Source: Priestia megaterium (GTDB lineage: Bacteria > Bacillota > Bacilli > Bacillales > Bacillaceae_H). From it: a stretch of DNA of 64,000 nucleotides. Location of the stretch: positions 4,502,001 to 4,566,000 of the forward strand of contig NZ_CP085442.1 of the NCBI RefSeq assembly GCF_023824195.1, read 5' to 3'. How positions within the stretch are numbered: position 1 is the first letter of the stretch; each line of letters opens with the position of its first letter. The position numbers and the translations under genes are program-made. Of this stretch, positions 8,480-18,710 are shown piece after piece. The notes beneath the pieces were generated by a model that made no database searches, was not told the origin of the DNA, and saw only the letters and a program-made list of their open reading frames with translations.

Positions 8480-8501
8480 GCCTGCGTTTTTTCTTTGCTT
8501 T
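8448..8501. terminator. Bidirectional terminator, 25-bp perfect inverted repeat inside two coding ends
   Basis: Positions 8448-8472 and 8477-8501 are exact inverted repeats of 25 bases with a 4-base loop (TCTG), with T-runs on both strands. It terminates the amidase gene on the plus strand and dtd on the minus strand. Both stop codons lie within it, and the genes overlap by 10 bases. Confidence 0.95.
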
Positions 8502-8931
8502 CTACAATAAGTGTGACCGGTCCGTCATTTGTAAATGATACGTCCATCATTTCGCCAAATGCGCCGGTTTCTACTCGAACATTTTTTTCTGATAATACTT
8601 TATTAAAATAGTTGTAAAGCGTTACAGCATGATCTGGCCTAGCAGCTCCCATAAAGTTTGGTCTTCTGCCTTTTCGGCAATCTCCGTACAGCGTAAATTG
8701 AGATACCGATAAAATTTCTCCTTCTACATCTAGAAGCGACAAATTCATTTTGCCAGACTCATCATCAAACACTCGCAAATTTACAATTTTATCCGCTACA
8801 TACTCTGCATCAGCTTCAGTATCGTCATGGGTAATACCCACTAAAAGCATATACCCGTGCTTAATCTCACCGACCGTCTCACCTGCAACAGTTACTTTTG
8901 CATTCTTTGCTCTTTGTACGACTACTCTCAT
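8470..8931 (-). CDS. dtd: D-aminoacyl-tRNA deacylase
   Basis: Removes D-amino acids (and glycine mischarged on tRNA-Ala) from tRNA. The N-terminus [15 protein letters not shown] is typical. The two active-site motifs are visible: [17 protein letters not shown] and near the C-terminus [11 protein letters not shown], whose GPVT carries the catalytic Thr backbone. It has 153 residues, slightly longer than usual because the final SKEKTQAHR is read from the terminator palindrome. It follows relA by 15 bases, the common relA-dtd pairing of Bacillaceae. Confidence 0.95.
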   Translation of the reverse strand: MRVVVQRAKNAKVTVAGETVGEIKHGYMLLVGITHDDTEADAEYVADKIVNLRVFDDESGKMNLSLLDVEGEILSVSQFTLYGDCRKGRRPNFMGAARPDHAVTLYNYFNKVLSEKNVRVETGAFGEMMDVSFTNDGPVTLIVESKEKTQAHR

Positions 8932-8946
8932 GTATAACGACCTTTC

Positions 8947-11145
8947 TTAATGCATAATTCGGCGAACTGAATAAATGTCTCGAAGCTGCTTAATGCGCTC
9001 AACCACTTTATGAAGGTGACTGATGTTATGAATAGAAATTGACATATGAATCGTAGCCATTTTGTTTCGGTCCGATTTTCCTGAAACGGCTGAAATATTC
9101 GTTTTGGTCTCGTTTACAACCTGCAGAACTTCATTTAGTAAGCCTCTGCGGTCGTACCCTGAAATTTCAATTTCCACGTTAAACTCTTTGCCTTCTTTAA
9201 TATGTGTTTCCCACTCTACAGGAATAAGGCGGCTTTCAGCATCATCTGTGTGAACGTTTAAACAATCTGCCCTATGAACAGATACTCCCCGTCCCTTTGT
9301 AATAAAACCAACAATCTCATCTCCGGGAACTGGATTACAGCACTTGGACAAGCGAATCAGCATGTTATCTACACCCGGTACGATAACCCCGGAATCTTTT
9401 CGTTTATGCTGGCGAACACGCTTGGCCGCAGTGTCGCGTGCAATATCATCAATTTGGATCTCTTGTTCTTGATCGCGCTGCTTTCTCCACTTCTCGGTTA
9501 AACGATTAGCTACTTGAGCCGCAGTTAATCCGTTATATCCAATAGCTGCATACATATCATCTTCATTTGAAAAATTAAACTTCTCCGCTACTCGTTTGAT
9601 ATTATCAGCTGTTAATACTTCTTTTAAGTCAAACTCCATTTGACGAATTTCTTTTTCAACCAGCTCTTTGCCTTTTTCAATATTTTCATCGCGGCTTTGC
9701 TTTTTAAAGAATTGGCGAATTTTATTTTTGGCTTGAGACGTTTGAGCAAGCTTTAACCAGTCCTTGCTTGGACCATACGAATGCTTAGACGTCAAAATTT
9801 CGATAATGTCCCCCGTTTTCAAACGGTAATCAAGCGTAACCATCTTGCCGTTGACTTTTGCTCCAATGGTTTTATTTCCGATTTCAGAATGAATACGATA
9901 GGAAAAATCAATTGGAACAGAACCCGAAGGAAGCTCAATGACGTCGCCTTTTGGCGTAAAGATGTAAACCATGTCAGAAAACAAATCAACTTTTAGAGAT
10001 TCCATAAACTCTTCTGCATCGTTTGCATCATTTTGAAATTCTAAAATTTCTCTAAACCACGTCAACTTTTCTTCAAATGAAGCATGCTCAGCTGTTTTTC
10101 CCTCTTTGTAAGCCCAGTGAGCAGCAATTCCATACTCAGCAATTTGGTGCATGTCAAACGTTCGAATTTGAACTTCTAACGGATCACCTTTTGGTCCGAT
10201 AACCGTCGTATGAAGAGACTGGTACATATTTTGTTTTGGCATTGCAATATAATCTTTGAAACGTCCTGGCATTGGCTTCCAGCACGTGTGAATAATTCCT
10301 AACACCGCATAGCAGTCTTTAATACTATTTACAATAATGCGCACGGCTAGTAAATCGTAAATTTCATTAAACTGCTTGTTTTGCAGTGCCATTTTACGAT
10401 AGATGGAATAAATATGTTTTGGACGTCCTGAAATTTCAACTTTAATCGACACTTCATCTACTTGCTCTCGAACTTCATCAATAACTTCAGCCAAATACTG
10501 CTCGCGTTCCGCACGCTTTTTCTTCATCAAATTTACAATGCGATAATATTGCTGAGGATTTAAGTAACGTAAAGCTGTATCTTCAAGCTCCCACTTAATT
10601 TTTGAAATACCAAGACGATGAGCAAGAGGAGCAAAAATTTCAAGCGTTTCATTTGAAATGCGTCGCTGCTTTTCCTGCGGTAAATGCTTTAGCGTACGCA
10701 TGTTATGAAGACGATCCGCAAGTTTGATCAGTATGACTCGAATATCTTGAGCCATTGCTACAAACATCTTGCGGTGATTCTCAGCCTGCTGCTCTTCTTT
10801 AGACTTATATTTGATTTTTCCCAGTTTCGTTACGCCGTCTACTAACATTGCTACTTCTTCATTAAAAGCTTTTTCTAAATCCTTTAGTGTTATCTCTGTA
10901 TCTTCAACCACATCATGTAGAAATCCAGCTGCAATTGTTGCTGGATCCATATCTAGATCAACTAAAATTCCTGCGACTTGAATCGGATGGATAATATATG
11001 GTTCACCCGACTTGCGATATTGTTCTTTGTGAGCTTCTTTTGCAAAATCATATGCTTTTTGTACAAAAGCCACGTCTTCTTCACTTAAATATCGCTTCGT
11101 ATTGTCAATGACCTGTTCCGCTGTTAGGACTTGCTCATTTGCCAT
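8947..11145 (-). CDS. relA: Bifunctional (p)ppGpp synthetase/hydrolase RelA (Rel)
   Basis: The long RSH enzyme that makes and degrades the alarmone (p)ppGpp in the stringent response; 732 residues. In order: an HD hydrolase domain ([25 protein letters not shown] all present, so hydrolysis is expected), a synthetase domain ([27 protein letters not shown]), a TGS domain starting near [14 protein letters not shown], a conserved-Cys region ([11 protein letters not shown]) and a C-terminal ACT domain. The start at 11145 has AAAGGTGA upstream; a more upstream in-frame ATG does not. It is transcribed from its own sigma-A promoter and continues into dtd. Confidence 0.97.
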   Translation of the reverse strand: MANEQVLTAEQVIDNTKRYLSEEDVAFVQKAYDFAKEAHKEQYRKSGEPYIIHPIQVAGILVDLDMDPATIAAGFLHDVVEDTEITLKDLEKAFNEEVAMLVDGVTKLGKIKYKSKEEQQAENHRKMFVAMAQDIRVILIKLADRLHNMRTLKHLPQEKQRRISNETLEIFAPLAHRLGISKIKWELEDTALRYLNPQQYYRIVNLMKKKRAEREQYLAEVIDEVREQVDEVSIKVEISGRPKHIYSIYRKMALQNKQFNEIYDLLAVRIIVNSIKDCYAVLGIIHTCWKPMPGRFKDYIAMPKQNMYQSLHTTVIGPKGDPLEVQIRTFDMHQIAEYGIAAHWAYKEGKTAEHASFEEKLTWFREILEFQNDANDAEEFMESLKVDLFSDMVYIFTPKGDVIELPSGSVPIDFSYRIHSEIGNKTIGAKVNGKMVTLDYRLKTGDIIEILTSKHSYGPSKDWLKLAQTSQAKNKIRQFFKKQSRDENIEKGKELVEKEIRQMEFDLKEVLTADNIKRVAEKFNFSNEDDMYAAIGYNGLTAAQVANRLTEKWRKQRDQEQEIQIDDIARDTAAKRVRQHKRKDSGVIVPGVDNMLIRLSKCCNPVPGDEIVGFITKGRGVSVHRADCLNVHTDDAESRLIPVEWETHIKEGKEFNVEIEISGYDRRGLLNEVLQVVNETKTNISAVSGKSDRNKMATIHMSISIHNISHLHKVVERIKQLRDIYSVRRIMH

Positions 11146-11181
11146 GAAATCACCTTTTATCAACTAGCATTTTTAATTCAT

Positions 11182-11210
11182 ATTGTAACTATTATCTTGA
11201 AAAAATCCAA
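11182..11210 (-). promoter_or_regulatory. Likely sigma-A promoter of relA-dtd
   Basis: Minus strand: TTGGAT (11205-11210), 17 bases, TACAAT (11182-11187). Transcription would begin near 11175, giving a leader of about 30 bases. Confidence 0.5.
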
Positions 11211-11282
11211 GGATGTAAAGCCTTTGCGTTTAATTTATGAAATTTACATCATTTCAATTTTACGTATTAACGTTTTTTAACG

Positions 11283-11315
11283 AAAAAAGAGCACCTGTAT
11301 CAGGTACTCTTTTTT
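11283..11315 (-). terminator. Terminator of recJ-apt
   Basis: AAGAG-C-ACCTG pairs with CAGGT-A-CTCTT around a short loop (one mismatch), flanked by A- and T-runs. It lies 15 bases after the apt stop. Confidence 0.85.
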
Positions 11316-11330
11316 ATGTGATCGTTCTTC

Positions 11331-11843
11331 TTAATACGTCATTAATGTGAATACATCGTAACCGTCTAGTTTGTCACGGCCGTCAAGGTAAGAAAGTTCA
11401 ATTAAGAACGCAGCTCCAACAACAATTCCGCCTAATTCTTCGACAAGCTTAATTGTCGCTTCAATTGTACCGCCTGTTGCTAATAAATCATCTGTAATCA
11501 ACACGCGCTGACCTGGCTTAATTGCATCTTTGTGAATCGTTAATACGTCTTTACCGTATTCTAAACCGTAATCTACTTTGATTACTTCACGCGGTAATTT
11601 TCCTTCTTTACGAACAGGTGCAAAACCGATACCTAACGCATATGCTACTGGACAACCAACGATAAATCCGCGAGCTTCCGGTCCTACGATAATATCAACT
11701 TGTTTATCATTAGCATATTTTACAATCTCATCCGTTGCGGCACGGTATGCATCACCGTTATCCATTAATGTTGAGATATCTTTAAATGTAATACCTGGTT
11801 TTGGCCAGTCAGGTACAATTGTAATATAATCTTTAAAATTCAT
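11331..11843 (-). CDS. apt: Adenine phosphoribosyltransferase
   Basis: Purine salvage enzyme converting adenine and PRPP to AMP. The 170-residue length is normal. The PRPP-binding motif is visible as [13 protein letters not shown], and the N-terminus has [19 protein letters not shown] sequence (here [17 protein letters not shown]). It lies 15 bases downstream of recJ, so the two are probably cotranscribed. The terminator after it separates the pair from relA. Confidence 0.97.
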   Translation of the reverse strand: MNFKDYITIVPDWPKPGITFKDISTLMDNGDAYRAATDEIVKYANDKQVDIIVGPEARGFIVGCPVAYALGIGFAPVRKEGKLPREVIKVDYGLEYGKDVLTIHKDAIKPGQRVLITDDLLATGGTIEATIKLVEELGGIVVGAAFLIELSYLDGRDKLDGYDVFTLMTY

Positions 11844-11858
11844 TCTAATGTTGCCTCC

Positions 11859-14201
11859 TCATTCAATCGAACGCTCAAAAATATCTTGAAATTGATTTTT
11901 AAGCTGTACATATGACGTATAAATAAAGTTTTTTTCTATTTCAATCTGCTGCTGCTTTTGGCGATAAGTCGCAGATTCTATTAAATCACGTTTCGTAGAA
12001 TTTTTCACTAACGAAATTAAGCCATTGTTTATTGTAACAAATTCTAACTCAAAAAACACCTTTGCCATAAAATCAATCGTTTCTTTTGACCAGCCCTTAT
12101 GAATCGCTAAATCTTCTTTGTAGCGTTTTAAATCAAATGGACCCTTTTTCGCTAAAAAGCCGTAAAACCATTTAAAATGATCGCGAGTTGGGATTGTATC
12201 AAAATAATGGTCTTCTTCCGTCAAGAAAATAGCGTATATTCTAGAAGGGATACCTTGGACAAACAAACATTCAAGCCACTTCTGTGAAGGAGGCAAATCT
12301 AATAAAACGATCTGTTCCCCTGCAAGCATACATGCTTTTGCCTGTTCTTCATTTTGAATAAGAACAACATGCTCCATCGGCAGCAGCGACTTGTATTTAT
12401 CAATTGTTGAAGCGTGAAAAGCAACAACTTTCATTTGATCCGTAAATACCTGCTGAAAGAAACGTTTGACATCAACCGCACTGCGATAATCAAACATCTG
12501 CCATTCATCTACAGAAATATCTTCCACCATCAGCTGCGGCTTGCGCATATTGTTCCACTCATTAATAGATAGTTCACCTACTAATGATACTTTAGCTATA
12601 GGAGATACTTCATCTAATATATAGCCTAACCCAAATCCTACTGCATCAACCGATACACCGCTGTCTTCAAACACGAGTTTTAAATGATTTTTATTAGCAC
12701 CAATTTTCCGCATAGATGTTGTATGGACATCTTTAATGAGAACTTTTGGCTTCGGGTTATGCATACCAAATGGAGCAAGCGCACTCATTTGTTCAATGTT
12801 TTCTAGCGTAATTTCCTCTGTTGTGCATACTGTATCAACTGATGTAATTGGAATAAAATCCTGTTCGGTTAACACGTCGCTTGCTTGTTCATTAAGACGT
12901 CTGCGCAGCTCTTCTACATCATCGCTGTTTAATGTCATGCCGGCTGCCATTGGATGCCCTCCAAAATGCGGCAAAATGTCACGGCATTTAGATAAGTTCG
13001 CGAATAAGTCAAAGCCTTCGATACTTCTTGCTGAACCTTTGGCAATACGGTTTTCAGAGTCAATACTTAGTACAATTGTTGGTCTGTAGAACTTTTCTAC
13101 GAGCCTAGAAGCGACAATTCCAACAACGCCTGCATTCCAGCCTTCTCCTTCTACAATAAGAACGCTGTTTTCATCCGGAGGATACATACCTTCAACAAAT
13201 TCAACGGCTTCTTCTGTAATATCGTTTACGATTTGCTGCCTTTCCTTGTTTAACGTATCAATTTCTTTAGCTAAACCTTTTGCCTCTTCAGCATTTGTGG
13301 TCATAAGCAAATGAACAGCTGGGTCTGCATCTTGAAGACGTCCTACTGCATTAATACGAGGAGCCATCGCAAATCCAATTGTATCTTCATTAATTTCTTC
13401 ACGCTTTACTCCACATACGCTCAGCAGCGCTTCAATTCCGGTGCGCTTCGTGAGCTTGAGATAGTCAAGACCTTTACGAGCAATTAAGCGGTTTTCGTCG
13501 ACTAAAGGAACTAAGTCAGCAATCGTCCCAATCACTGCTAGTTCTAACAAATGTTCCGGAAGCTCCCCTAACAGCGCATGAGCGAGTTTAAAAGCCACTC
13601 CTACACCTGCCAGTTCTTTAAATGGATATGTACTTCCCGGCAGCTTTGGATGAATAATTGCATAAGCATCCGGTAAAACCGGCCCCGGCTCGTGGTGATC
13701 AGTAATAATTAAATCAAAATTTAATTCACGTGCATACGCAGTTTCTTCGACAGCCGAAATACCTGTGTCTACCGTAATCACCAGCTGATAGCCGCCTGCA
13801 CTTATTTTATCAAATGCCGCCTTATTCGGCCCATAACCTTCTGTAAAGCGATTAGGAATATAAAAATCAACATCAGCGCCAAGCTGCTGTAAAGCAGATA
13901 ACATAACGGAAGTGCTGCTGACGCCGTCCGCATCGTAATCTCCATAGATCATAATTTTTTCATTATGATCAATTGCTTGCTGAATACGAGCTACTGCTTT
14001 GTCCATATCGTGCAATAAAAACGGATCGTGGAACGTTTGTACATCAACGTGTAAAAACTCACGTGCCGCTTCTACTGTTGTCATGCCTCTATTAAGTAAT
14101 AACGAAGCTACTAGAGGTGTAATATTGAGGTTTTCTACAAATTCATTAACAAGTTGTTCATCACATTCTTGAACATTCCAACGTTTTTTTGACTGTAACA
14201 T
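11859..14201 (-). CDS. recJ: Single-stranded-DNA-specific exonuclease RecJ
   Basis: 5'-3' exonuclease of the DHH phosphoesterase family, acting in recombination and repair. Metal-binding motifs are visible: IMYGDYDADGVSST, VDTGIS, ITDHHEPG and, in the DHHA1 part, FGGHPMAAG. An OB-fold domain follows (about 450-560). The C-terminal 200 residues form the extra region seen in the Bacillus-type protein, so 780 residues is expected. The ATG is preceded by a weak but adequate purine-rich site. The gene is cotranscribed with apt. Confidence 0.95.
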   Translation of the reverse strand: MLQSKKRWNVQECDEQLVNEFVENLNITPLVASLLLNRGMTTVEAAREFLHVDVQTFHDPFLLHDMDKAVARIQQAIDHNEKIMIYGDYDADGVSSTSVMLSALQQLGADVDFYIPNRFTEGYGPNKAAFDKISAGGYQLVITVDTGISAVEETAYARELNFDLIITDHHEPGPVLPDAYAIIHPKLPGSTYPFKELAGVGVAFKLAHALLGELPEHLLELAVIGTIADLVPLVDENRLIARKGLDYLKLTKRTGIEALLSVCGVKREEINEDTIGFAMAPRINAVGRLQDADPAVHLLMTTNAEEAKGLAKEIDTLNKERQQIVNDITEEAVEFVEGMYPPDENSVLIVEGEGWNAGVVGIVASRLVEKFYRPTIVLSIDSENRIAKGSARSIEGFDLFANLSKCRDILPHFGGHPMAAGMTLNSDDVEELRRRLNEQASDVLTEQDFIPITSVDTVCTTEEITLENIEQMSALAPFGMHNPKPKVLIKDVHTTSMRKIGANKNHLKLVFEDSGVSVDAVGFGLGYILDEVSPIAKVSLVGELSINEWNNMRKPQLMVEDISVDEWQMFDYRSAVDVKRFFQQVFTDQMKVVAFHASTIDKYKSLLPMEHVVLIQNEEQAKACMLAGEQIVLLDLPPSQKWLECLFVQGIPSRIYAIFLTEEDHYFDTIPTRDHFKWFYGFLAKKGPFDLKRYKEDLAIHKGWSKETIDFMAKVFFELEFVTINNGLISLVKNSTKRDLIESATYRQKQQQIEIEKNFIYTSYVQLKNQFQDIFERSIE

Positions 14202-14307
14202 GTCTCTTCACCCCTTAACCCACATTATTATACTAGAGTGGATGAAATGGAGCAACGAAAGAAAATAAGCACATTTTTCTGACAGTACGGCTTGAATTTT
14301 CACGCAC

Positions 14308-14338
14308 AAAAAAACGTGCGAACACTTCGCACGTTTTT
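14308..14338 (-). terminator. Terminator of secDF
   Basis: AAAACGTGCGAA and its complement enclose a 3-base loop, with T-runs on both strands; it ends just before the secDF stop. Confidence 0.9.
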
Positions 14339-14341
14339 GAA

Positions 14342-16579
14342 TTACTTGCTTTCTACTTCTTTTTGTTCCTCGCGCTTCAACTGTTTTCCTTTCCACACAA
14401 GCCATAGCTGAGCAGCAATAAATACAGATGAATATGCACCAAGAATTAAACCTACTAACAGGGCAATTGAGAAATTTTGAATTGATTCACTTCCGAATAG
14501 AAGAAGCGCTACAACTGCAATTACAACTGTTAACACGGTATTCATCGAACGAGTAAACGTTTCGCGTAAACTTAGGTTTACGATAAACGCTAAATCGTCA
14601 AACGTTTTGGATGTAAATTTCTGCATGTTTTCACGAATGCGGTCAAACGTAACGATCGTATCGTTAATTGAGTAACCAACAATCGTCAAGACAGCGGCGA
14701 TAAACGTTAAATCAACCTCTAACTTCGTTAAGCTGAAGACCGTGACGATAAAGAACGCATCATGTAACAAAGCAAGCACGGCTGCAAGCGCCATGTAAAA
14801 CTCAAATCGAATCGTTACATAAATGATAATTCCAATTGAAGCAATTAAAATCGCAAGCATCGCATTTTTCGCCAGTTCTTTTCCAACCGTCGGCGAAACG
14901 GTGCTTACATTTGGTTCAGAACCGTATTTATCTTTAAAGTGATCTTTTAAATTGGCGATTTCTTTTTTATCGAGAACCCCAACTACACGTACAACACCCG
15001 TATCATTACTTTTTCCTGTAATGACTACGTCATCCGTTTTGATATCGAGAGACTTCATTTCACGCTGTATCTCAGCCTGCGTAACGGTATGATTTGCCGG
15101 AATCTCTATGCGAGTTCCGCTCGTAAAGTCAATACCGAGGTTCAGCCTGAACACAGCAACTGAGATAATACCGATAATGACGAGCACGCTTGAAAACGTG
15201 AAGAACGCTTTACGGTATTTTACAAAGTCGATTTTATCCCACGCTGTAGGTAAAACCGTTGTGCCGTCGTCTTTGCTTAAATCGTGAATTTGATCTTTCT
15301 TCACGCCGAAGTAGCCTGGTTTTTTATCAAACCAGCGGCTGTTTACTAAAAGGCTCATTAGTAATCGCGTACCATATACGGCTGTAACAAAACTTAGCAC
15401 AATTCCGATCATTAATGTTGTGGCAAATCCTTTTACCGAACTTTGACCATAAAAGAATAATACAAGAGCCGCTAACATCGTTGTAATATTGGCATCAAAA
15501 ATGGTCGCAAGGGAGCGACGATTTCCTGCCCGGTAAGCCGATATAACAGATCTTCCTGTTTTCAGTTCATCTTTAATCCGCTCGTAGGTAATAATATTGG
15601 CATCTACTGCCATACCTACACCGAGAATAAGAGCCGCAATCCCTGGAAGCGTCATAACCACGTGCATCCAGTCAAATACAACTAAGTTTAAGTACACATA
15701 GAAGCTGAGTGTAATAACGGCAATAAGCCCCGGTAAACGGTAGAAAAACAGCATGTAAAGGAAGATAATTCCGATGCCAATAATACCTGCTAATATAGTC
15801 GTGTGAAGAGCTTCTTCTCCAAACTGTGCTCCAACGGATGTAGAATATAGCTCATCTAATTTCACTGGCAGCGACCCGGCATTTAACAACTCCGCCAGCT
15901 GCGTTGCACTTTTCACCGTGAAGTTTCCACCTGAAATCTCAACATCAGGCTGTGTTAACACGCTGCTAACAGATGCTGCAGACAGATACTTCGGATTTTG
16001 TTTTGTCGCTTCTTTTTGGTACGAGTCTTTTCCTTCTTCATAATCCAGCCAAATGACAATTAAATTGTTAGGTGCTGGTTTTTGAGAAAGCTCTCGCGTG
16101 ATCTTTTCAAATTTTTTCGCATTTTTTAACTTTAGTGAGACGCTAGGCTGATTGCTTTGGTCAAACGATTGCTTTGCTCCGCCTTGCGCTAAGTCTGTAC
16201 CATCCATCAGCACCTTATCGTTCACGTCACGGAACGTTAAGTTTGCTTGAGTTGATAACAGATCCCTGGCTTGCTTTTGATTAGTGACACCAGCTAGCTG
16301 AACACGGATGCGGTCGTTTCCTTCAATTTGAATGCTGGGCTCACTAACTCCCAGTACATCGACACGTTGACGCAGCGCTTCAACCGTGCTATTAAGTGCC
16401 TTTTTGTCAATGACATCGCCTTTTTTAGCTGGACTGACTTTATATAAAATTTCAAATCCACCTTGAAGGTCGAGGCCAAGTTTAATATCTTTTGTAATTC
16501 CAGTCATCGTTGTTCCGATTGTACTAAACACAAGCAGTACTAAGAGGAAAAAGGCAACGATACGTCCTCTTTTAACCAT
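14342..16579 (-). CDS. secDF: Fused protein-export membrane protein SecDF
   Basis: Membrane protein that uses the proton gradient to help pull secreted proteins through SecYEG. The SecD half begins with a membrane anchor and the motif LGLDLQGG, followed by a large extracytoplasmic P1 domain and a membrane bundle (ILGVGMAVDANIITYERIKDE). The SecF half restarts with LNLGIDFTSGT near residue 480 and ends with a second bundle (VGYSINDTIVTFDRIRENM). The single 745-residue chain is the natural Bacillus fusion. A Lys/Glu-rich tail ends the protein. A good sigma-A promoter lies upstream. Confidence 0.97.
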   Translation of the reverse strand: MVKRGRIVAFFLLVLLVFSTIGTTMTGITKDIKLGLDLQGGFEILYKVSPAKKGDVIDKKALNSTVEALRQRVDVLGVSEPSIQIEGNDRIRVQLAGVTNQKQARDLLSTQANLTFRDVNDKVLMDGTDLAQGGAKQSFDQSNQPSVSLKLKNAKKFEKITRELSQKPAPNNLIVIWLDYEEGKDSYQKEATKQNPKYLSAASVSSVLTQPDVEISGGNFTVKSATQLAELLNAGSLPVKLDELYSTSVGAQFGEEALHTTILAGIIGIGIIFLYMLFFYRLPGLIAVITLSFYVYLNLVVFDWMHVVMTLPGIAALILGVGMAVDANIITYERIKDELKTGRSVISAYRAGNRRSLATIFDANITTMLAALVLFFYGQSSVKGFATTLMIGIVLSFVTAVYGTRLLMSLLVNSRWFDKKPGYFGVKKDQIHDLSKDDGTTVLPTAWDKIDFVKYRKAFFTFSSVLVIIGIISVAVFRLNLGIDFTSGTRIEIPANHTVTQAEIQREMKSLDIKTDDVVITGKSNDTGVVRVVGVLDKKEIANLKDHFKDKYGSEPNVSTVSPTVGKELAKNAMLAILIASIGIIIYVTIRFEFYMALAAVLALLHDAFFIVTVFSLTKLEVDLTFIAAVLTIVGYSINDTIVTFDRIRENMQKFTSKTFDDLAFIVNLSLRETFTRSMNTVLTVVIAVVALLLFGSESIQNFSIALLVGLILGAYSSVFIAAQLWLVWKGKQLKREEQKEVESK

Positions 16580-16645
16580 CGACAGAAAATCCTCCTTCTT
16601 ATGTAAAAAACATGAAATGATAACAATAGATAAATGACCAATCTA

Positions 16646-16674
16646 ATTATCATTCATAACCTAATGTCTGTCAA
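16646..16674 (-). promoter_or_regulatory. Sigma-A promoter of secDF
   Basis: Minus strand: perfect TTGACA (16669-16674), a 17-base spacer and GATAAT (16646-16651). The start would be near 16639, about 60 bases before the secDF ATG. Confidence 0.7.
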
Positions 16675-16716
16675 ATAAAGACCTTATCAAATTTTAATAC
16701 ATGTATTTTACAAACT

Positions 16717-17010
16717 CTACTTTAATAATTCTTTCCAGTCTTCTCCATTATTAACACTTGAGAACATATCAGATTTATAAGATTCAATTGTTACATAGCT
16801 CATCACCTGCGTGATCTTAACAGATAAAATATCATTTACAACTTGATGGAGAGATAGCTCCTTTTCTTTTTTCCATTTTTTCATTTCCAAATAACTCAAT
16901 AAATCGTTCTCCGTTACTTCTTCATATCCAAGCATATGGAATTCTTCCATTTTGCTGGATACGACAGGCTGTATAAGTTCTTTCGAAGCTGAAATAAATG
17001 GATGTGTCAT
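16717..17010 (-). CDS. comN: Post-transcriptional regulator ComN
   Basis: A 97-residue cytoplasmic protein matching B. subtilis ComN (YrzD), which promotes comE accumulation after transcription and interacts with DivIVA. It begins MTHPFISASKELIQPV and contains the helical segment LGYEEVTENDLLSYLEMKKWKK. The start at 17010 has AAAGGAGG directly upstream; the open frame extends further but without a ribosome site. Position next to secDF and divergent from spoVB is the same as in B. subtilis. Confidence 0.85.
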   Translation of the reverse strand: MTHPFISASKELIQPVVSSKMEEFHMLGYEEVTENDLLSYLEMKKWKKEKELSLHQVVNDILSVKITQVMSYVTIESYKSDMFSSVNNGEDWKELLK

Positions 17011-17134
17011 ATCGATCCTCCTTTCCGTTTGACATTTTGCGTAAAATTTCTTTCTCGTATGAGGAATACTTGTCATGCTTGGACACCGACGGCGCATATA
17101 TTCACTGTATAAACCTCAAGAAAGCAGTGAGTAT

Positions 17135-18685
17135 ATGTCTAAATTTTTACAGGGAACTATTATTTTAATAATTGCTGGCTTAATTACACGTGTACTCGGG
17201 TTTGTCAATCGAATTGTGGTGGCTCGAATGATTGGAGACGAAGGTGTGGGACTTTATATGATGGCGGTCCCCACGCTGGTATTAGTAATCACCTTAACAC
17301 AGCTTGGGCTACCAGTTGCCATATCCAAGTTAGTGGCAGAAGCAGAAGCTTTAGGTGACAGGCATAAAATAAAAAAAATACTTGTCGTCTCTTTAAGTAT
17401 TACGTGTACGCTGAGCGTTTTATTTACGCTCGGATTAATATTATTCGCTCCCGTTGTAGCAAAAACCTTCTTTACAGATTCACGTACGATCTATCCGCTG
17501 CTTGCGATTATTCCAGTTATTCCAATCATCGCCGTCTCGTCTGTCATCCGCGGATATTTTCAAGGAAAGCAGCAAATGAAGCCTGCTGCTTATTCTCAAA
17601 TTATCGAACAAGTGGTGCGCATTACGTTAATTGCCGTATGTACAAAAGCATTTTTGCCTTATGGAATTGAGTACGCTGCGGCTGGCGCTATGCTATCTTC
17701 CGTATTTGGAGAACTAGCTTCACTGTTTTATATGGTGTTTATGTTCAAGCGAAAGAAGAAAATAACGGTAAGACGAAAATTTTTTGCTTCTTTACATGCG
17801 GGCAAAGACACGTTCTTTGATTTAATGCGAATCGCTCTTCCCACGACAGGAAGCCGCATGATTGGGTCAATTTCTTGGTTTTTAGAACCGATTGTAGTAG
17901 CTCAAAGTTTAGCAATTGCAGGAGTAGCGACAGCTGTAGCAACGAAGCAGTATGGAGAATTAACAGGCTTTGCACTCCCTCTCCTGATGCTGCCTTCTTT
18001 TGTAACGGTGTCTCTATCCACTTCTTTGGTTCCCGCAATCAGTGAATCTCTTGCACAGAATCAAATGAAACAAATCGAATATCGGCTTCATCAAGCTCTC
18101 CGCTTGTCGTTTGTAACAGGCGGACTGGCCGTTGTTGTTCTTTATGTATTTGCTAATCCGGTAATGGAATTGATGTATGGTTCTGACAAAGCTGCTATTT
18201 TTGTCAAAGTAATGGCGCCTTTTTTTATCTTTTATTACTTTCAAGGGCCGCTTCAAGCTGTTCTGCAGGCGCTAGACCTTGCAAAAGCCGCCATGATTAA
18301 CAGTTTTATAGGAGCAGCGGTCAAAACATCTCTTATCTTCTTACTCGCAACTCAGCCCAATTTAGGCATTATGGGAGCTGGCCTTGCGATTGTTGTGGGA
18401 ATGATGCTTGTCACTCTTTTACACCTGTCTACCGTCATGAAAAAAATTACGTATAAGCTTCATGTGTTTGAGTATCTTCGCAGTTTTTCTGTAATGGGAA
18501 TATCAGGTTTTACCGGACACTTCGCTTATATGAACCTTTTCACTTCCATCCCTTTGAGCTTACGAACCGTTTTATCGATTGCACTTACAAGTTTTGTATA
18601 CGTACTGTTTTTGCTGCTTTTTAGACTGATAACAAGAGAAGAATTAAACCGTTTTTCTGTTTTACGCTATTTTAAACGAAAATAA
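17135..18685 (+). CDS. spoVB: Stage V sporulation protein B, MurJ-like flippase family
   Basis: Polytopic membrane protein of the MOP exporter superfamily, needed for spore cortex synthesis and probably able to move lipid-linked peptidoglycan precursors. It has 516 residues and about 14 hydrophobic segments. The N-terminal signature ITRVLGFVNRIVVARMIGDEGVGLYMM is diagnostic. I chose the ATG at 17135 (MSKFLQGT) because it matches the B. subtilis N-terminus; its ribosome site (GTGAG) is weak. An open frame extends 20 codons upstream. The stop lies inside a terminator shared with the convergent yrbG-like gene. Confidence 0.92.
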   Translation: MSKFLQGTIILIIAGLITRVLGFVNRIVVARMIGDEGVGLYMMAVPTLVLVITLTQLGLPVAISKLVAEAEALGDRHKIKKILVVSLSITCTLSVLFTLGLILFAPVVAKTFFTDSRTIYPLLAIIPVIPIIAVSSVIRGYFQGKQQMKPAAYSQIIEQVVRITLIAVCTKAFLPYGIEYAAAGAMLSSVFGELASLFYMVFMFKRKKKITVRRKFFASLHAGKDTFFDLMRIALPTTGSRMIGSISWFLEPIVVAQSLAIAGVATAVATKQYGELTGFALPLLMLPSFVTVSLSTSLVPAISESLAQNQMKQIEYRLHQALRLSFVTGGLAVVVLYVFANPVMELMYGSDKAAIFVKVMAPFFIFYYFQGPLQAVLQALDLAKAAMINSFIGAAVKTSLIFLLATQPNLGIMGAGLAIVVGMMLVTLLHLSTVMKKITYKLHVFEYLRSFSVMGISGFTGHFAYMNLFTSIPLSLRTVLSIALTSFVYVLFLLLFRLITREELNRFSVLRYFKRK

Positions 18686-18710
18686 AACGCGGAGCAATCC
18701 GCGTTTTATT
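18681..18710. terminator. Bidirectional terminator between spoVB and the DUF421 gene
   Basis: AATAAAACGCGGA (18681-18693) and its exact complement (18698-18710) form a 13-pair stem with a GCAA loop. Both convergent stop codons sit inside the arms. Confidence 0.95.

Noticed and set aside
12736-13089. Plus-strand open frame of 117 codons opposite recJ
   Set aside because: It has no ribosome site, and the RecJ motifs on the minus strand are clear.
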